The notes beneath the pieces are model-generated. The model saw only the letters and a list, made by a program, of their open reading frames with translations, was not told the DNA's origin and did not search any database. The position numbers and the translations under genes were made by a program. A stretch of DNA of 12,178 nucleotides from JAVBLQ01 sp031553435 (GTDB lineage Bacteria > Bacteroidota > Bacteroidia > Bacteroidales > Azobacteroidaceae), in NCBI GenBank assembly GCA_031553435.1, contig JAVBLQ010000024.1, positions 1 through 12,178 on the forward strand, in the 5' to 3' direction. Numbering within the stretch: position 1 is the stretch's first letter; each line of letters opens with the position of its first letter. Shown piece after piece: positions 1-6,598 of the stretch.

Positions 1-101
1 TATGGCTCCGGGGTTCCACCTCTTCCCATCCCGAACAGAGAAGTTAAGCCCGGACGCGCCGATGGTACTGCATACAAGTGGGAGAGTAGGATGCCGCCAG
101 T
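1..101 (+). rRNA. rrf: 5S ribosomal RNA, 5' end cut by window edge
   Basis: The stretch has the conserved 5S core, including the ACCTCTTCCCATCCCGAACA segment, AGAAGTTAAG, CGCCGATGGTACTGC and GGGAGAGTAGG, and it ends in a GCCGCC-type 3' helix I strand. The first one to two dozen bases of the gene lie outside the window. A terminator follows directly, so this is the last gene of a ribosomal operon read on the plus strand. The exact 3' end is uncertain by a few bases. Confidence 0.95.
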
Positions 102-111
102 TTTTGAAAGA

Positions 112-151
112 AGCGAGTGATTCAATGATTTGAGTCGCTCGCTCTTTTTTT
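112..151 (+). terminator. Rho-independent terminator of the rRNA operon
   Basis: A 14-bp stem (112-125 with 130-143, two G-T type mismatches) closes a 4-base TGAT loop and is followed by C and a run of eight T (144-151). It begins about 10 bases after the 5S end, as expected for the end of a ribosomal operon. Confidence 0.88.
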
Positions 152-190
152 AAAGAAGCCGCAAACTCCCCGGTTAAGTATAGGTTTTAA

Positions 191-241
191 GTTATACGTT
201 CTACGTTTGGCTTATGCACGACAAAACGTAAAACGTAAAAC
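191..241. repeat. Imperfect inverted repeat with ACGTTTTACGTTT motif
   Basis: Bases 191-208 pair with 224-241 at 16 of 18 positions around a 15-base loop. The arms are themselves short tandem copies of an AAACGT-type motif. The repeat lies between the rRNA terminator and the stop codon of the convergent SNF2 gene. No T-run follows on either strand, so it is not a classical terminator. It may be a dispersed intergenic palindrome or a 3'-end stabilising hairpin. The rest of 152-304 shows nothing I recognise. Confidence 0.5.
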
Positions 242-304
242 GGATTACTGTTAAATTTGAACCGCTCATATTATCATATCGTCTGGCAAGTTGTTTGTCA
301 AAGT

Positions 305-2986
305 TTATAATGGGAGCCTGAATTTCATTGTCACTTCTCCGGTTTCTTTATTTACCTCAACGCTTTGATTTTCAATACCCAAATCTTTACCGGTTGACAT
401 TTTGAAAAGTCCGGCCAGAAATTGCATGCCATTGTTCATCACTTGTTCTACTTCTATCAGTTTTGTTTCTGCCTGAGTTGCTTGCTTCTCTATAGATGGC
501 TTATCCGGAGCAGCAGATGGGGTTTGACTAAACAAATCCGGCTCTTCTGGAATTTCTGCTATAAGGTCAGGAGTCTCATTTTTCTCATTGAATAATTCCT
601 GGCATTTTTCTTGTTCGGAGCATTCTGGTTTTTCTTCGAACAATGCTTGTTCGGAGTGATTGAGGAAGGCTTCCAATTGGTCGATAAATTGAGAACGGCC
701 TTTAGTTGAAAAGTCAACATAATTGGTTTTGTTATTATTATCCAGTACTCCTTCAAATAGATTTTGCTTGACTAATAAACCTGCAGCTATTTGTTGCTCA
801 ATGGAATTACGGGAAATGAAGTTGTATATGGTTAATTTATTACTTTTTTGTCCTAAACGGTCTATGCGTCCGATGCGTTGATTTTTCTTCGCCGGGTTCC
901 ATGGTAATTCGAAATTGATAAGCGTATCGGCTACCTGTAAATTCAGTCCTGCTCCACCGGCTTCGGTAGAAAGAAATACTTTGCATTCCGGGTTTGTTTC
1001 AAACTTTTTGATTAGTTCTCCACGAGATTTTACCGGAATTTTTCCGTTCAATTCGACAAATCCGATTTTATGTTCACGAAGCATTTGTCCGATTAGCTTG
1101 TGTACTTTTACCCATTCTGAGAAAATAATGATTTTGCGGTTTGTTTTCTGCAAATCCAACTGGTTGAAAAGAATGTCTTTGAGTTCTTCCATTTTAGGAG
1201 ATTCATTTGTTTCTTCGTCAATCAGGTAGGTAGAATCACAAACCATCCGCATATTGCCGAGTAATAGTTGAAGCCGTTGCAAATCATATGGGGTCAGGAA
1301 TTTTTTACGGATGATGGCGGAAACCCCATGACTGTATGAGGCATGGTATTCCTGTTGTAATGGAGATAATTCAACGGGAATATCAATCTGTTGTACATTA
1401 GGAAGTTGTTCCAATACTGCCCGCTTTTCCCGGCGAATCAATATTTCGGATAATTCTTTGTTTAGTGGTTGTAAATCGAAATAACCGTTGATTTTATTTG
1501 GTTTATCAGGGTCGAAAAGACAATGTTGATATGAAAATTCCCATAGTGGGCCAAAGAAATGGGGGTCGATTGAACTTACTAACGAGTAGATGTCGATCAG
1601 TTTATTTTCAATGGGTGTTCCGGTAATAACCAATACATGTTTGGGTTGCAGGCGACGTATGGCGGAAGAAGTTTTTGTTTCGAAATTTTTGATTTTCTGT
1701 GCTTCGTCCAGGATTAAGAAATCGATTCCGGCTTTATTGATCGCTTGGCTATCACGTAAAATGGTTTCGTAGTTGACAATATAAAAATAGAATGAATCGT
1801 CAAAATATTGCAAAGCTCTTTCATCGGGAAGTCCGTTCACAATCAAGGCCTTTTCTCCGGTGAATTTTTCTATTTCTTTTTTCCATTGCGATTTAAGTGT
1901 GGCAGGACATACAATCAGGCATTTCCGGAAACCGAAGATTTGTTTTTTCAGAATAGCTGTTGTAATTGCCTGGATTGTTTTTCCCAATCCCATTTCATCT
2001 GCAATAATGGCTGCTTTTTTAAATAGGACGAAATCAACTCCTTCTTTTTGATAGGGAAACAGATCGGCTTTGATTTGAGAATAATCTGGTTGATGTGTTT
2101 TTTGCAAATCATTCAGCATCATTTTTTCATATCGCCGTTCGACTTTTTCGCGGACTTCAGGGCGAATACAGATGTTTTCGTGTTCTGCGGCTTGTTCGAG
2201 AAATCCTAAAAATGTGTTGATTTCAGCATCTTCTATGTATTGTTTCTTTTTGAAATAACGGGAAATCAGTACTTGTTCTTTCACCGGTAGAGGATGGGGA
2301 TAATACCAGGTGATTTTGTAATTGTTCAATGGATCGCAATAGATTTCTATAAACGGATATGTTTTATCCAATTTGTTGAACAAATCGGAGTTACGTTTCA
2401 ATTGATTGAATGCAAATATGATGTGTTTGGTTGTTCCTAACTTGTTTAATTTTGCATCCGGACTATCGCTGTATCCTGTTTCATTTTCAAAATCCCTCAA
2501 CAAGATTTTATATCGGACTCCTTGTTCATTGAAGAGAATATGATCGCCATAGATATTGCTTGCCCATTGGATCCGGTAATCAGCTTTTTCTGCTTTGAGT
2601 CGCCTTTCGTCTAAAACTCTTTTAATCATTCCCTGCCGGGTATATTTTTTGTGTTCGATTTGTTCTTTGGCATCTAATAGTTCTAATTCGGCTTCATATT
2701 GTAATAAGCAGGCATAAGCGTAGCGGTTCCATCCTGTCCGTTCTCCATTGCATTCCGGGACAATGTTTATTATATCATTTCCGAATTCTTCTTCCATCAG
2801 TAAACAATATTCCAAGGTTTCGTCCAATCCGGAGGAATCAACGAGAAAGTCAACAGAAACAGCAGATTGAGATAAAATCTGGCAATCGCAATTGTTAAAC
2901 AAGATTTCTCCGTAAGCAACTTCTTCCGGTAGTATGGCCGGTTTTATTTTTTCCTTGAAAGTTTTAATGTTTTCCCGAATGTTCAT
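305..2986 (-). CDS. SNF2-family DNA-dependent ATPase (DEAD/DEAH helicase superfamily 2)
   Basis: Predicted 893-residue cytoplasmic ATP-dependent DNA translocase of the Swi2/Snf2 group, which includes RapA/HepA. Counting from the ATG at 2986: residues 1-305 are an N-terminal region I do not recognise. The first RecA lobe follows, with LFPYQKEGVDF at about 309, Walker A in DEMGLGKT (330-337), Walker B DEAQ (427-430) and TGTP (455-458). The second lobe has FSEWVKVH (about 622), STEAGGAGLNLQ (673-684) and the arginine-finger motif QRIGRIDRLGQ (703-713). The last ~130 residues are acidic and low in complexity. All ATPase motifs look intact. An in-frame TTG at 3008-3010 would add eight residues; I prefer the ATG because TTG starts are uncommon. 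The gene stands alone, converging on the rRNA operon. It may act in transcription or DNA repair, but the substrate is unknown and no methylase or nuclease partner is visible. Confidence 0.93.
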   Translation of the reverse strand: MNIRENIKTFKEKIKPAILPEEVAYGEILFNNCDCQILSQSAVSVDFLVDSSGLDETLEYCLLMEEEFGNDIINIVPECNGERTGWNRYAYACLLQYEAELELLDAKEQIEHKKYTRQGMIKRVLDERRLKAEKADYRIQWASNIYGDHILFNEQGVRYKILLRDFENETGYSDSPDAKLNKLGTTKHIIFAFNQLKRNSDLFNKLDKTYPFIEIYCDPLNNYKITWYYPHPLPVKEQVLISRYFKKKQYIEDAEINTFLGFLEQAAEHENICIRPEVREKVERRYEKMMLNDLQKTHQPDYSQIKADLFPYQKEGVDFVLFKKAAIIADEMGLGKTIQAITTAILKKQIFGFRKCLIVCPATLKSQWKKEIEKFTGEKALIVNGLPDERALQYFDDSFYFYIVNYETILRDSQAINKAGIDFLILDEAQKIKNFETKTSSAIRRLQPKHVLVITGTPIENKLIDIYSLVSSIDPHFFGPLWEFSYQHCLFDPDKPNKINGYFDLQPLNKELSEILIRREKRAVLEQLPNVQQIDIPVELSPLQQEYHASYSHGVSAIIRKKFLTPYDLQRLQLLLGNMRMVCDSTYLIDEETNESPKMEELKDILFNQLDLQKTNRKIIIFSEWVKVHKLIGQMLREHKIGFVELNGKIPVKSRGELIKKFETNPECKVFLSTEAGGAGLNLQVADTLINFELPWNPAKKNQRIGRIDRLGQKSNKLTIYNFISRNSIEQQIAAGLLVKQNLFEGVLDNNNKTNYVDFSTKGRSQFIDQLEAFLNHSEQALFEEKPECSEQEKCQELFNEKNETPDLIAEIPEEPDLFSQTPSAAPDKPSIEKQATQAETKLIEVEQVMNNGMQFLAGLFKMSTGKDLGIENQSVEVNKETGEVTMKFRLPL

Positions 2987-3050
2987 ATAGGTTGTTTTAT
3001 TTTTGATCAATAATGTCTTGAGGTTAGTGTGTATTTTGATTACAGCAATG

Positions 3051-3058
3051 CAAATATA
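3051..3058 (-). promoter_or_regulatory. Putative -7 box for the SNF2 gene
   Basis: On the minus strand this reads TATATTTG, an exact match to the Bacteroidota -7 consensus TAnnTTTG. It would place the transcript start near 3047, about 60 bases before the ATG. No good TTTG -33 box is visible at normal spacing. The expected position falls in or beside the arm of the inverted repeat starting at 3071, so insertion of that element may have replaced the original upstream box. Confidence 0.45.
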
Positions 3059-3067
3059 AAAATTATC

Positions 3068-3267
3068 TTAGAAACTGTTTAAAAATTTACAAGTAATAAT
3101 ATTTATCGATGAAACTGATACTTTTTCATATTCTTTTTTGTTCTTTTTTGCTGCTTTGTGTCTTTGCTTTTGGTCAAATAGCCCGCTATTCTCCCAAAAT
3201 CAAATCCTCAAATCAACGAAAAAAATACCTAAAAAAGGTCTTATGAAAATTTTTAAACAGTTTCTTA
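3068..3267. mobile_element. MITE-like element with terminal inverted repeats and TTA flanks
   Basis: Bases 3071-3091 and 3244-3264 are inverted copies matching at 20 of 21 positions, with the outer 18 bp perfect (end sequence GAAACTGTTTAAAAATTT). They bound a 194-bp segment. TTA lies directly outside each end (3068-3070 and 3265-3267), as expected for a 3-bp target duplication. The interior holds no convincing gene. Size, termini and flanks fit a miniature inverted-repeat transposable element. The TNA-type target and the terminal sequence bring to mind IS5-family ends, but that link is from memory and unverified. An alternative is a DNA segment inverted by a site-specific recombinase. The gap between the SNF2 gene and the receptor gene consists mostly of this element. 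Confidence 0.55.
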
Positions 3268-3318
3268 ACAATTGGTTGAATTTTCAGGGGAAAAGTGGTA
3301 AGGTTAAGAAACTGTTTA
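3254..3318. repeat. Perfect 16-bp inverted repeat beyond the receptor stop codon
   Basis: Bases 3254-3269 and 3303-3318 are perfect inverted copies (TAAACAGTTTCTTAAC and its complement) around a 33-base loop. The left arm overlaps the right end of the MITE-like element plus its flank. The right arm lies six bases outside the stop codon of the TonB-dependent receptor. In the receptor transcript this would form a stem beyond the stop, but no clean U-run follows, so termination is possible and unproven. The right arm may instead be a relic end of a second element copy. Confidence 0.5.
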
Positions 3319-3323
3319 GGTTT

Positions 3324-5657
3324 CTAAAATTCAATCTTATAGCTTATATTCGGAATTATTGTGGCTTCTCTATTTTCTTCCACAGTTTTTGTTTTGAAGT
3401 TATAACGGTGTCCGTAATATTCTTTGTATCCGGTTACGTTTAGCATTTTAACGGCAAATTCGTGTGATATGTGTTTGAGGTTGATTTTGTAACTGACTGT
3501 GAAGTGTCCTAACAGTGAGGGTGAGAGTTGTTCTTCAAAAGCGTTGTTTTCATCATAAATTGCATCTTGTGTAATTACTGAGGCGATATAGTCAACGGGT
3601 GAAAATCTTTCTCCTCCCTGATAGGTGATTCGTACGTTTGCATTGAAAACGTTTTGTTTGTTGTGTCCGACCATCCATTCTCTCCCGAAAAGGAGATTGA
3701 AAATGTAATTGCGGTTGTATCGGGTATCGTGCCAAATGCCGTCTCCTCCTTTGTATTGAGAGTCAAATAGAGAAGCCGTCAGCATGAAATAATAGCCTCG
3801 TGACATGAATTTCTCGAAAGTAAGATCTACGCCATAGTTTAAGCCTTTTCCTTTGTTTTGCAAGGGTTCGTGTAAAAACCAGTCGTTTTGTAAGTTGATG
3901 AAAGAGAACGAACTATCGGCAATTACAGGAACGTCGAATAGTTGTTGGATATAAGGTTCTACCCGCAGGTGGAAATCATTTCCGATATTCCAGTCGTAAG
4001 AGAGCACGAGATGTTGGGATCGTGTGAATCCCAGATCTTTATTGATGTATTCTCCTGTTGTTGAACGTGTAAAATAATAATTCAACATTTCCAGCCGGCT
4101 ATGTAATCCATAAGATAAACTGAGTGAATGTGCGGGTTTGAATTGCCATTTGGCTCCTATTCTGGGTTCAATACTGTAACTTCCGTTGAGTGTGAATACT
4201 TGTCCGATAAGTCCGGCATTCAATGTCCATTGATCGGAAAGATTGACGGATGAGTTGCTGAAAGCTGAAAGTAGTCCGCTGAAGCCATCTTCTTTGGTTA
4301 GTAATTGCAAAGGGGTTCCGGCCGGATCGGCATCTTCGAGTTTCAGGTTGTATTTCAGTCCGGTGAGTTGTATTCCTGTCTTATTTGTGTGTCTGGTGCT
4401 GAATTTTTTATTGAGATAAGAAGAAAGTACGAAATTCCAGTTTGTGTTTTGAATTACATTTTTGGGTTCGAGTTGAGTTTGGTCGTTCATTCGTTCCGTG
4501 TGCATATCCAGTCCACTGACTGTTCCGGCTAAGGTTGTTTTCAGGAAGGCATCGTTTCCCAACATGATTTTATGTCCGATTCCCACAGCTCCCATGTATT
4601 GTTTTACATCCTGGCTTTCCATATCCTGTAAGTATTCCCAGTCGGATTTGTCTGTTTCGGCTGTTTGACCTGACCGGTCGATTAATCCGATTCCCCAGAC
4701 AGAGAATGTGCCGGCTTTTTTAGTAGGAAAATTCAGTTTGAAAGAGAGGTCCTGATAGCGTGTTCCGTCGGCATCATCAGGCATTAAAGGGCTAAGAAGT
4801 GACAGCGTTGAGTAGCGATAATTAAACAAATAGGAAGAATTGCTTCCTTTCCTGAAAGGGCCTTCAGAGGCGACGTCGATACCGATAAGTCCGAGTTGGA
4901 CGGTATTTTCCATTCGTTGATTATTTCCGTTGCGTAGCTTGATGTCAAATACTCCCGACAAGGCATTTCCATATTCGGCGGGAAAGGCTCCGGTGAAGAA
5001 GTCGGAATTTCCTAATACCTGGCTACTTAATGCTGTGAGTCCACCGCCTCCGAATGTGGTAACTTCTGCGAAGTGGTTGGGATTGGGTATTTCTATGTCT
5101 TCTAATCTCCATTGAAGGAATTTGGGTGCATTGCCTCTGACTACAATACCGTTGTTTCCCATATTGCTTCCTACTCCGGCGAATGATGATGCTAAGCGGG
5201 CGGGATCATCAAAGCCTCCGGCATATCTTTTGGCTTCTTCCACACTTAACATCCGGGCGCTTCCCAAGGCCATTTTGTTCAATGGTTCTGTTTTGTTGAC
5301 GGAGGGTTTTACTATCACTTCCGAAAGCTGATTGATGTTTTCTTTCAGAGGGATTTCCAGAAAGGCTTCTTTCGAGGATGTCAGCATCACTTCTTTGATG
5401 ATTGTAGGTTCGTATCCTACATAGGTGACTTCAATGTCGTATCTTCCGACCGGAACATGGGAAATGCTGAAGTTTCCATTCTCATCGGTAGATGCTCCTA
5501 GAGATGGATTTGTGTTGAGTATCACCACTGTTGCAGCAACCAAAGGTTCGTCGGAAGCTCCGTCTCTCACGGTTCCTCTTATGTTTTGTGTGTTTATCTG
5601 TGAAAAAGAGATGAAATAAATCATACTCAGGAGTAGGGGGAAAATCAGTCGTTTCAT
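3324..5657 (-). CDS. TonB-dependent outer-membrane receptor with carboxypeptidase-regulatory-like domain
   Basis: A 777-residue outer-membrane transporter predicted to import a ligand using energy from TonB/ExbBD. A signal peptide (about 1-20, a hydrophobic run ending SFSQ) precedes a carboxypeptidase-D regulatory-like beta-sandwich (25-105, with RGTVRDGASDEPLVAATV and ENGNFSISHVPVGRYDIEV). The TonB plug follows (about 115-245, with LSEVIVKP at its start, NNGIVVRGNAP and FTGAFPAEYGNALSG). A beta-barrel fills the rest and ends in a C-terminal phenylalanine (YKIEF), the usual signal for insertion by the Bam machinery. It is shorter than a SusC protein (about 1000 residues) and has no SusD neighbour, so a polysaccharide-utilisation SusCD pair is unlikely. 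The ligand is unknown. The gene is divergent from a PAS-LuxR regulator with 75 bp between them, which suggests control by that regulator. Confidence 0.95.
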   Translation of the reverse strand: MKRLIFPLLLSMIYFISFSQINTQNIRGTVRDGASDEPLVAATVVILNTNPSLGASTDENGNFSISHVPVGRYDIEVTYVGYEPTIIKEVMLTSSKEAFLEIPLKENINQLSEVIVKPSVNKTEPLNKMALGSARMLSVEEAKRYAGGFDDPARLASSFAGVGSNMGNNGIVVRGNAPKFLQWRLEDIEIPNPNHFAEVTTFGGGGLTALSSQVLGNSDFFTGAFPAEYGNALSGVFDIKLRNGNNQRMENTVQLGLIGIDVASEGPFRKGSNSSYLFNYRYSTLSLLSPLMPDDADGTRYQDLSFKLNFPTKKAGTFSVWGIGLIDRSGQTAETDKSDWEYLQDMESQDVKQYMGAVGIGHKIMLGNDAFLKTTLAGTVSGLDMHTERMNDQTQLEPKNVIQNTNWNFVLSSYLNKKFSTRHTNKTGIQLTGLKYNLKLEDADPAGTPLQLLTKEDGFSGLLSAFSNSSVNLSDQWTLNAGLIGQVFTLNGSYSIEPRIGAKWQFKPAHSLSLSYGLHSRLEMLNYYFTRSTTGEYINKDLGFTRSQHLVLSYDWNIGNDFHLRVEPYIQQLFDVPVIADSSFSFINLQNDWFLHEPLQNKGKGLNYGVDLTFEKFMSRGYYFMLTASLFDSQYKGGDGIWHDTRYNRNYIFNLLFGREWMVGHNKQNVFNANVRITYQGGERFSPVDYIASVITQDAIYDENNAFEEQLSPSLLGHFTVSYKINLKHISHEFAVKMLNVTGYKEYYGHRYNFKTKTVEENREATIIPNISYKIEF

Positions 5658-5678
5658 ATATTAATTATTATTTTTGTG

Positions 5679-5709
5679 CAAAGTAATTTATAATAACATA
5701 AAATGTCAA
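5679..5709 (-). promoter_or_regulatory. Putative promoter of the TonB-dependent receptor gene
   Basis: On the minus strand TTGAC (5705-5709) lies 18 bases upstream of TTACTTTG (5679-5686), which matches the Bacteroidota -7 box TAnnTTTG except at its second base. The transcript would start near 5675, leaving a leader of about 18 bases before the ATG. The -33 box directly abuts the palindrome at 5710-5725. Confidence 0.5.
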
Positions 5710-5725
5710 TACTGATTAATCAGTA
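5710..5725. promoter_or_regulatory. Perfect 16-bp palindrome, candidate operator of the PAS-LuxR regulator
   Basis: TACTGATTAATCAGTA is its own reverse complement. It sits between the divergent receptor and regulator genes, seven bases before the regulator ATG and directly upstream of the receptor -33 box. Its centre is about 42 bases upstream of the predicted receptor start, a typical place for a LuxR-type dimer that activates transcription by touching RNA polymerase. Bound protein there could also block the regulator's own gene. The operator role is inferred from symmetry and position. Confidence 0.5.
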
Positions 5726-5732
5726 AACTAAT

Positions 5733-6506
5733 ATGGAAAAATTAATAAAAAGATATAAACAGCTTCTTTGTTCCCAACAATTCTGTGAAGAAGATCTGGA
5801 TTATGGCATTGTGGAGAGGCATAAAACTTTGTTAAGTCAATTATCCAAAGTCTCCAACAGCGGTATCACGATATTTGATATGTATAAGCAGGAGCATATT
5901 TTTACTTCTTACAATTTTACCGAATTGTTTGGTTATGATTTGAATGCTATAGAATTGATTGGAAATGAATATTTTGATGAACGGATCCATCCTGATGACT
6001 TTAAACCATTGATGCTGGTTGGGGTAAATTTCCTTCAGTTAACCTTGGAGGGAAAATTTGAGGATCCGCATCATTATAAATTGATCAATGAATACCGTAT
6101 TCGTAATATGTATAATGAATATGTGCGTGTGATCGAGCAATTCAGTATTCTGGAGTTTGATAAACATGGGAATATCTGGTTGTCTTTGTGTGTGTTGGAT
6201 CTTTCTCCTGATCAGGATTTTTTTCAGGGGATTAAGAGTAATCTTTTGAATTGTAAAACAGGGATAAACATGTCTCTCAAGGATTTATTATTTTCTCCTT
6301 TTTCTACGGAAACCAACCTTACTGCGAGAGAAGTCGAGGTTCTTCAACTGGTTAAAGAAGGGTTGTTGAGCAAAGAGATTTCGGAAAAACTTTTCATCAG
6401 TGTCCATACTGTTAATACTCATCGTCAGAAAATCCTGGAAAAATTGAATGTCAATAATTCGATGGAAGCGGTTAAATATGCTTCAAGTTTAGGGTTATTG
6501 GATTAA
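5733..6506 (+). CDS. PAS-LuxR transcriptional regulator
   Basis: A 257-residue cytoplasmic one-component regulator. Residues about 40-160 look like a PAS fold: SGITIFDM, FTELFGYD and IHPDDF (85-90) match the usual PAS pattern, followed by an EYRIRN...IWLSLCVLDLS strand region. Residues 195-255 are a LuxR-type helix-turn-helix: LTAREVEVLQLVKEGLLSKEI, then the recognition region SVHTVNTHRQKILEKLNV. There is no receiver domain with a phosphorylatable aspartate and no membrane segment, so the PAS domain probably senses a small molecule or partner protein; the signal cannot be told. The ATG at 5733 is the first good start, and a perfect palindrome ends seven bases before it. Likely targets are the divergent receptor gene, itself and perhaps the downstream VIT gene (92 bp away). 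Confidence 0.9.
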   Translation: MEKLIKRYKQLLCSQQFCEEDLDYGIVERHKTLLSQLSKVSNSGITIFDMYKQEHIFTSYNFTELFGYDLNAIELIGNEYFDERIHPDDFKPLMLVGVNFLQLTLEGKFEDPHHYKLINEYRIRNMYNEYVRVIEQFSILEFDKHGNIWLSLCVLDLSPDQDFFQGIKSNLLNCKTGINMSLKDLLFSPFSTETNLTAREVEVLQLVKEGLLSKEISEKLFISVHTVNTHRQKILEKLNVNNSMEAVKYASSLGLLD

Positions 6507-6553
6507 TTTTTTTCCTGTTTATGGAATCTTCCGCTTTTTTGCATCTATTTTTT

Positions 6554-6563
6554 AGATTAATCT
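6554..6563. promoter_or_regulatory. 10-bp palindrome upstream of the VIT/vWA gene
   Basis: AGATTAATCT is a perfect palindrome with the same GATTAATC core as the operator candidate at 5710-5725. It lies about 36 bases before the ATG of the VIT-domain gene. The same 8-mer also occurs at 4680-4687 inside the receptor coding sequence, so it may be chance in AT-rich DNA. I see no clear promoter in this 92-bp gap; TTTTTTG at 6535-6541 could be a -33 box, but the -7 match is poor. Confidence 0.25.
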
Positions 6564-6598
6564 TCAACTTTAATCATTAAACGAAATTATAAAAGATT

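Noticed and set aside
305..2986. Anti-phage system built on the SNF2 gene
   Set aside because: Systems such as DISARM combine SNF2 helicases with a methylase and other partners; none is present here.
3068..3267. Complete insertion sequence
   Set aside because: Only 194 bp lie between the ends and no transposase frame is present, so at most this is a non-autonomous element.
3138..3443. Possible 101-residue plus-strand reading frame starting MFFFAALCLCF
   Set aside because: It spans the repeat-rich gap and runs into the receptor gene's 3' end on the other strand. Composition is low in complexity, and there is no promoter or recognisable domain.
3324..5657. SusC of a polysaccharide-utilisation locus
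   Set aside because: The protein is about 777 residues rather than about 1000, and there is no SusD-like lipoprotein or glycoside hydrolase next to it.
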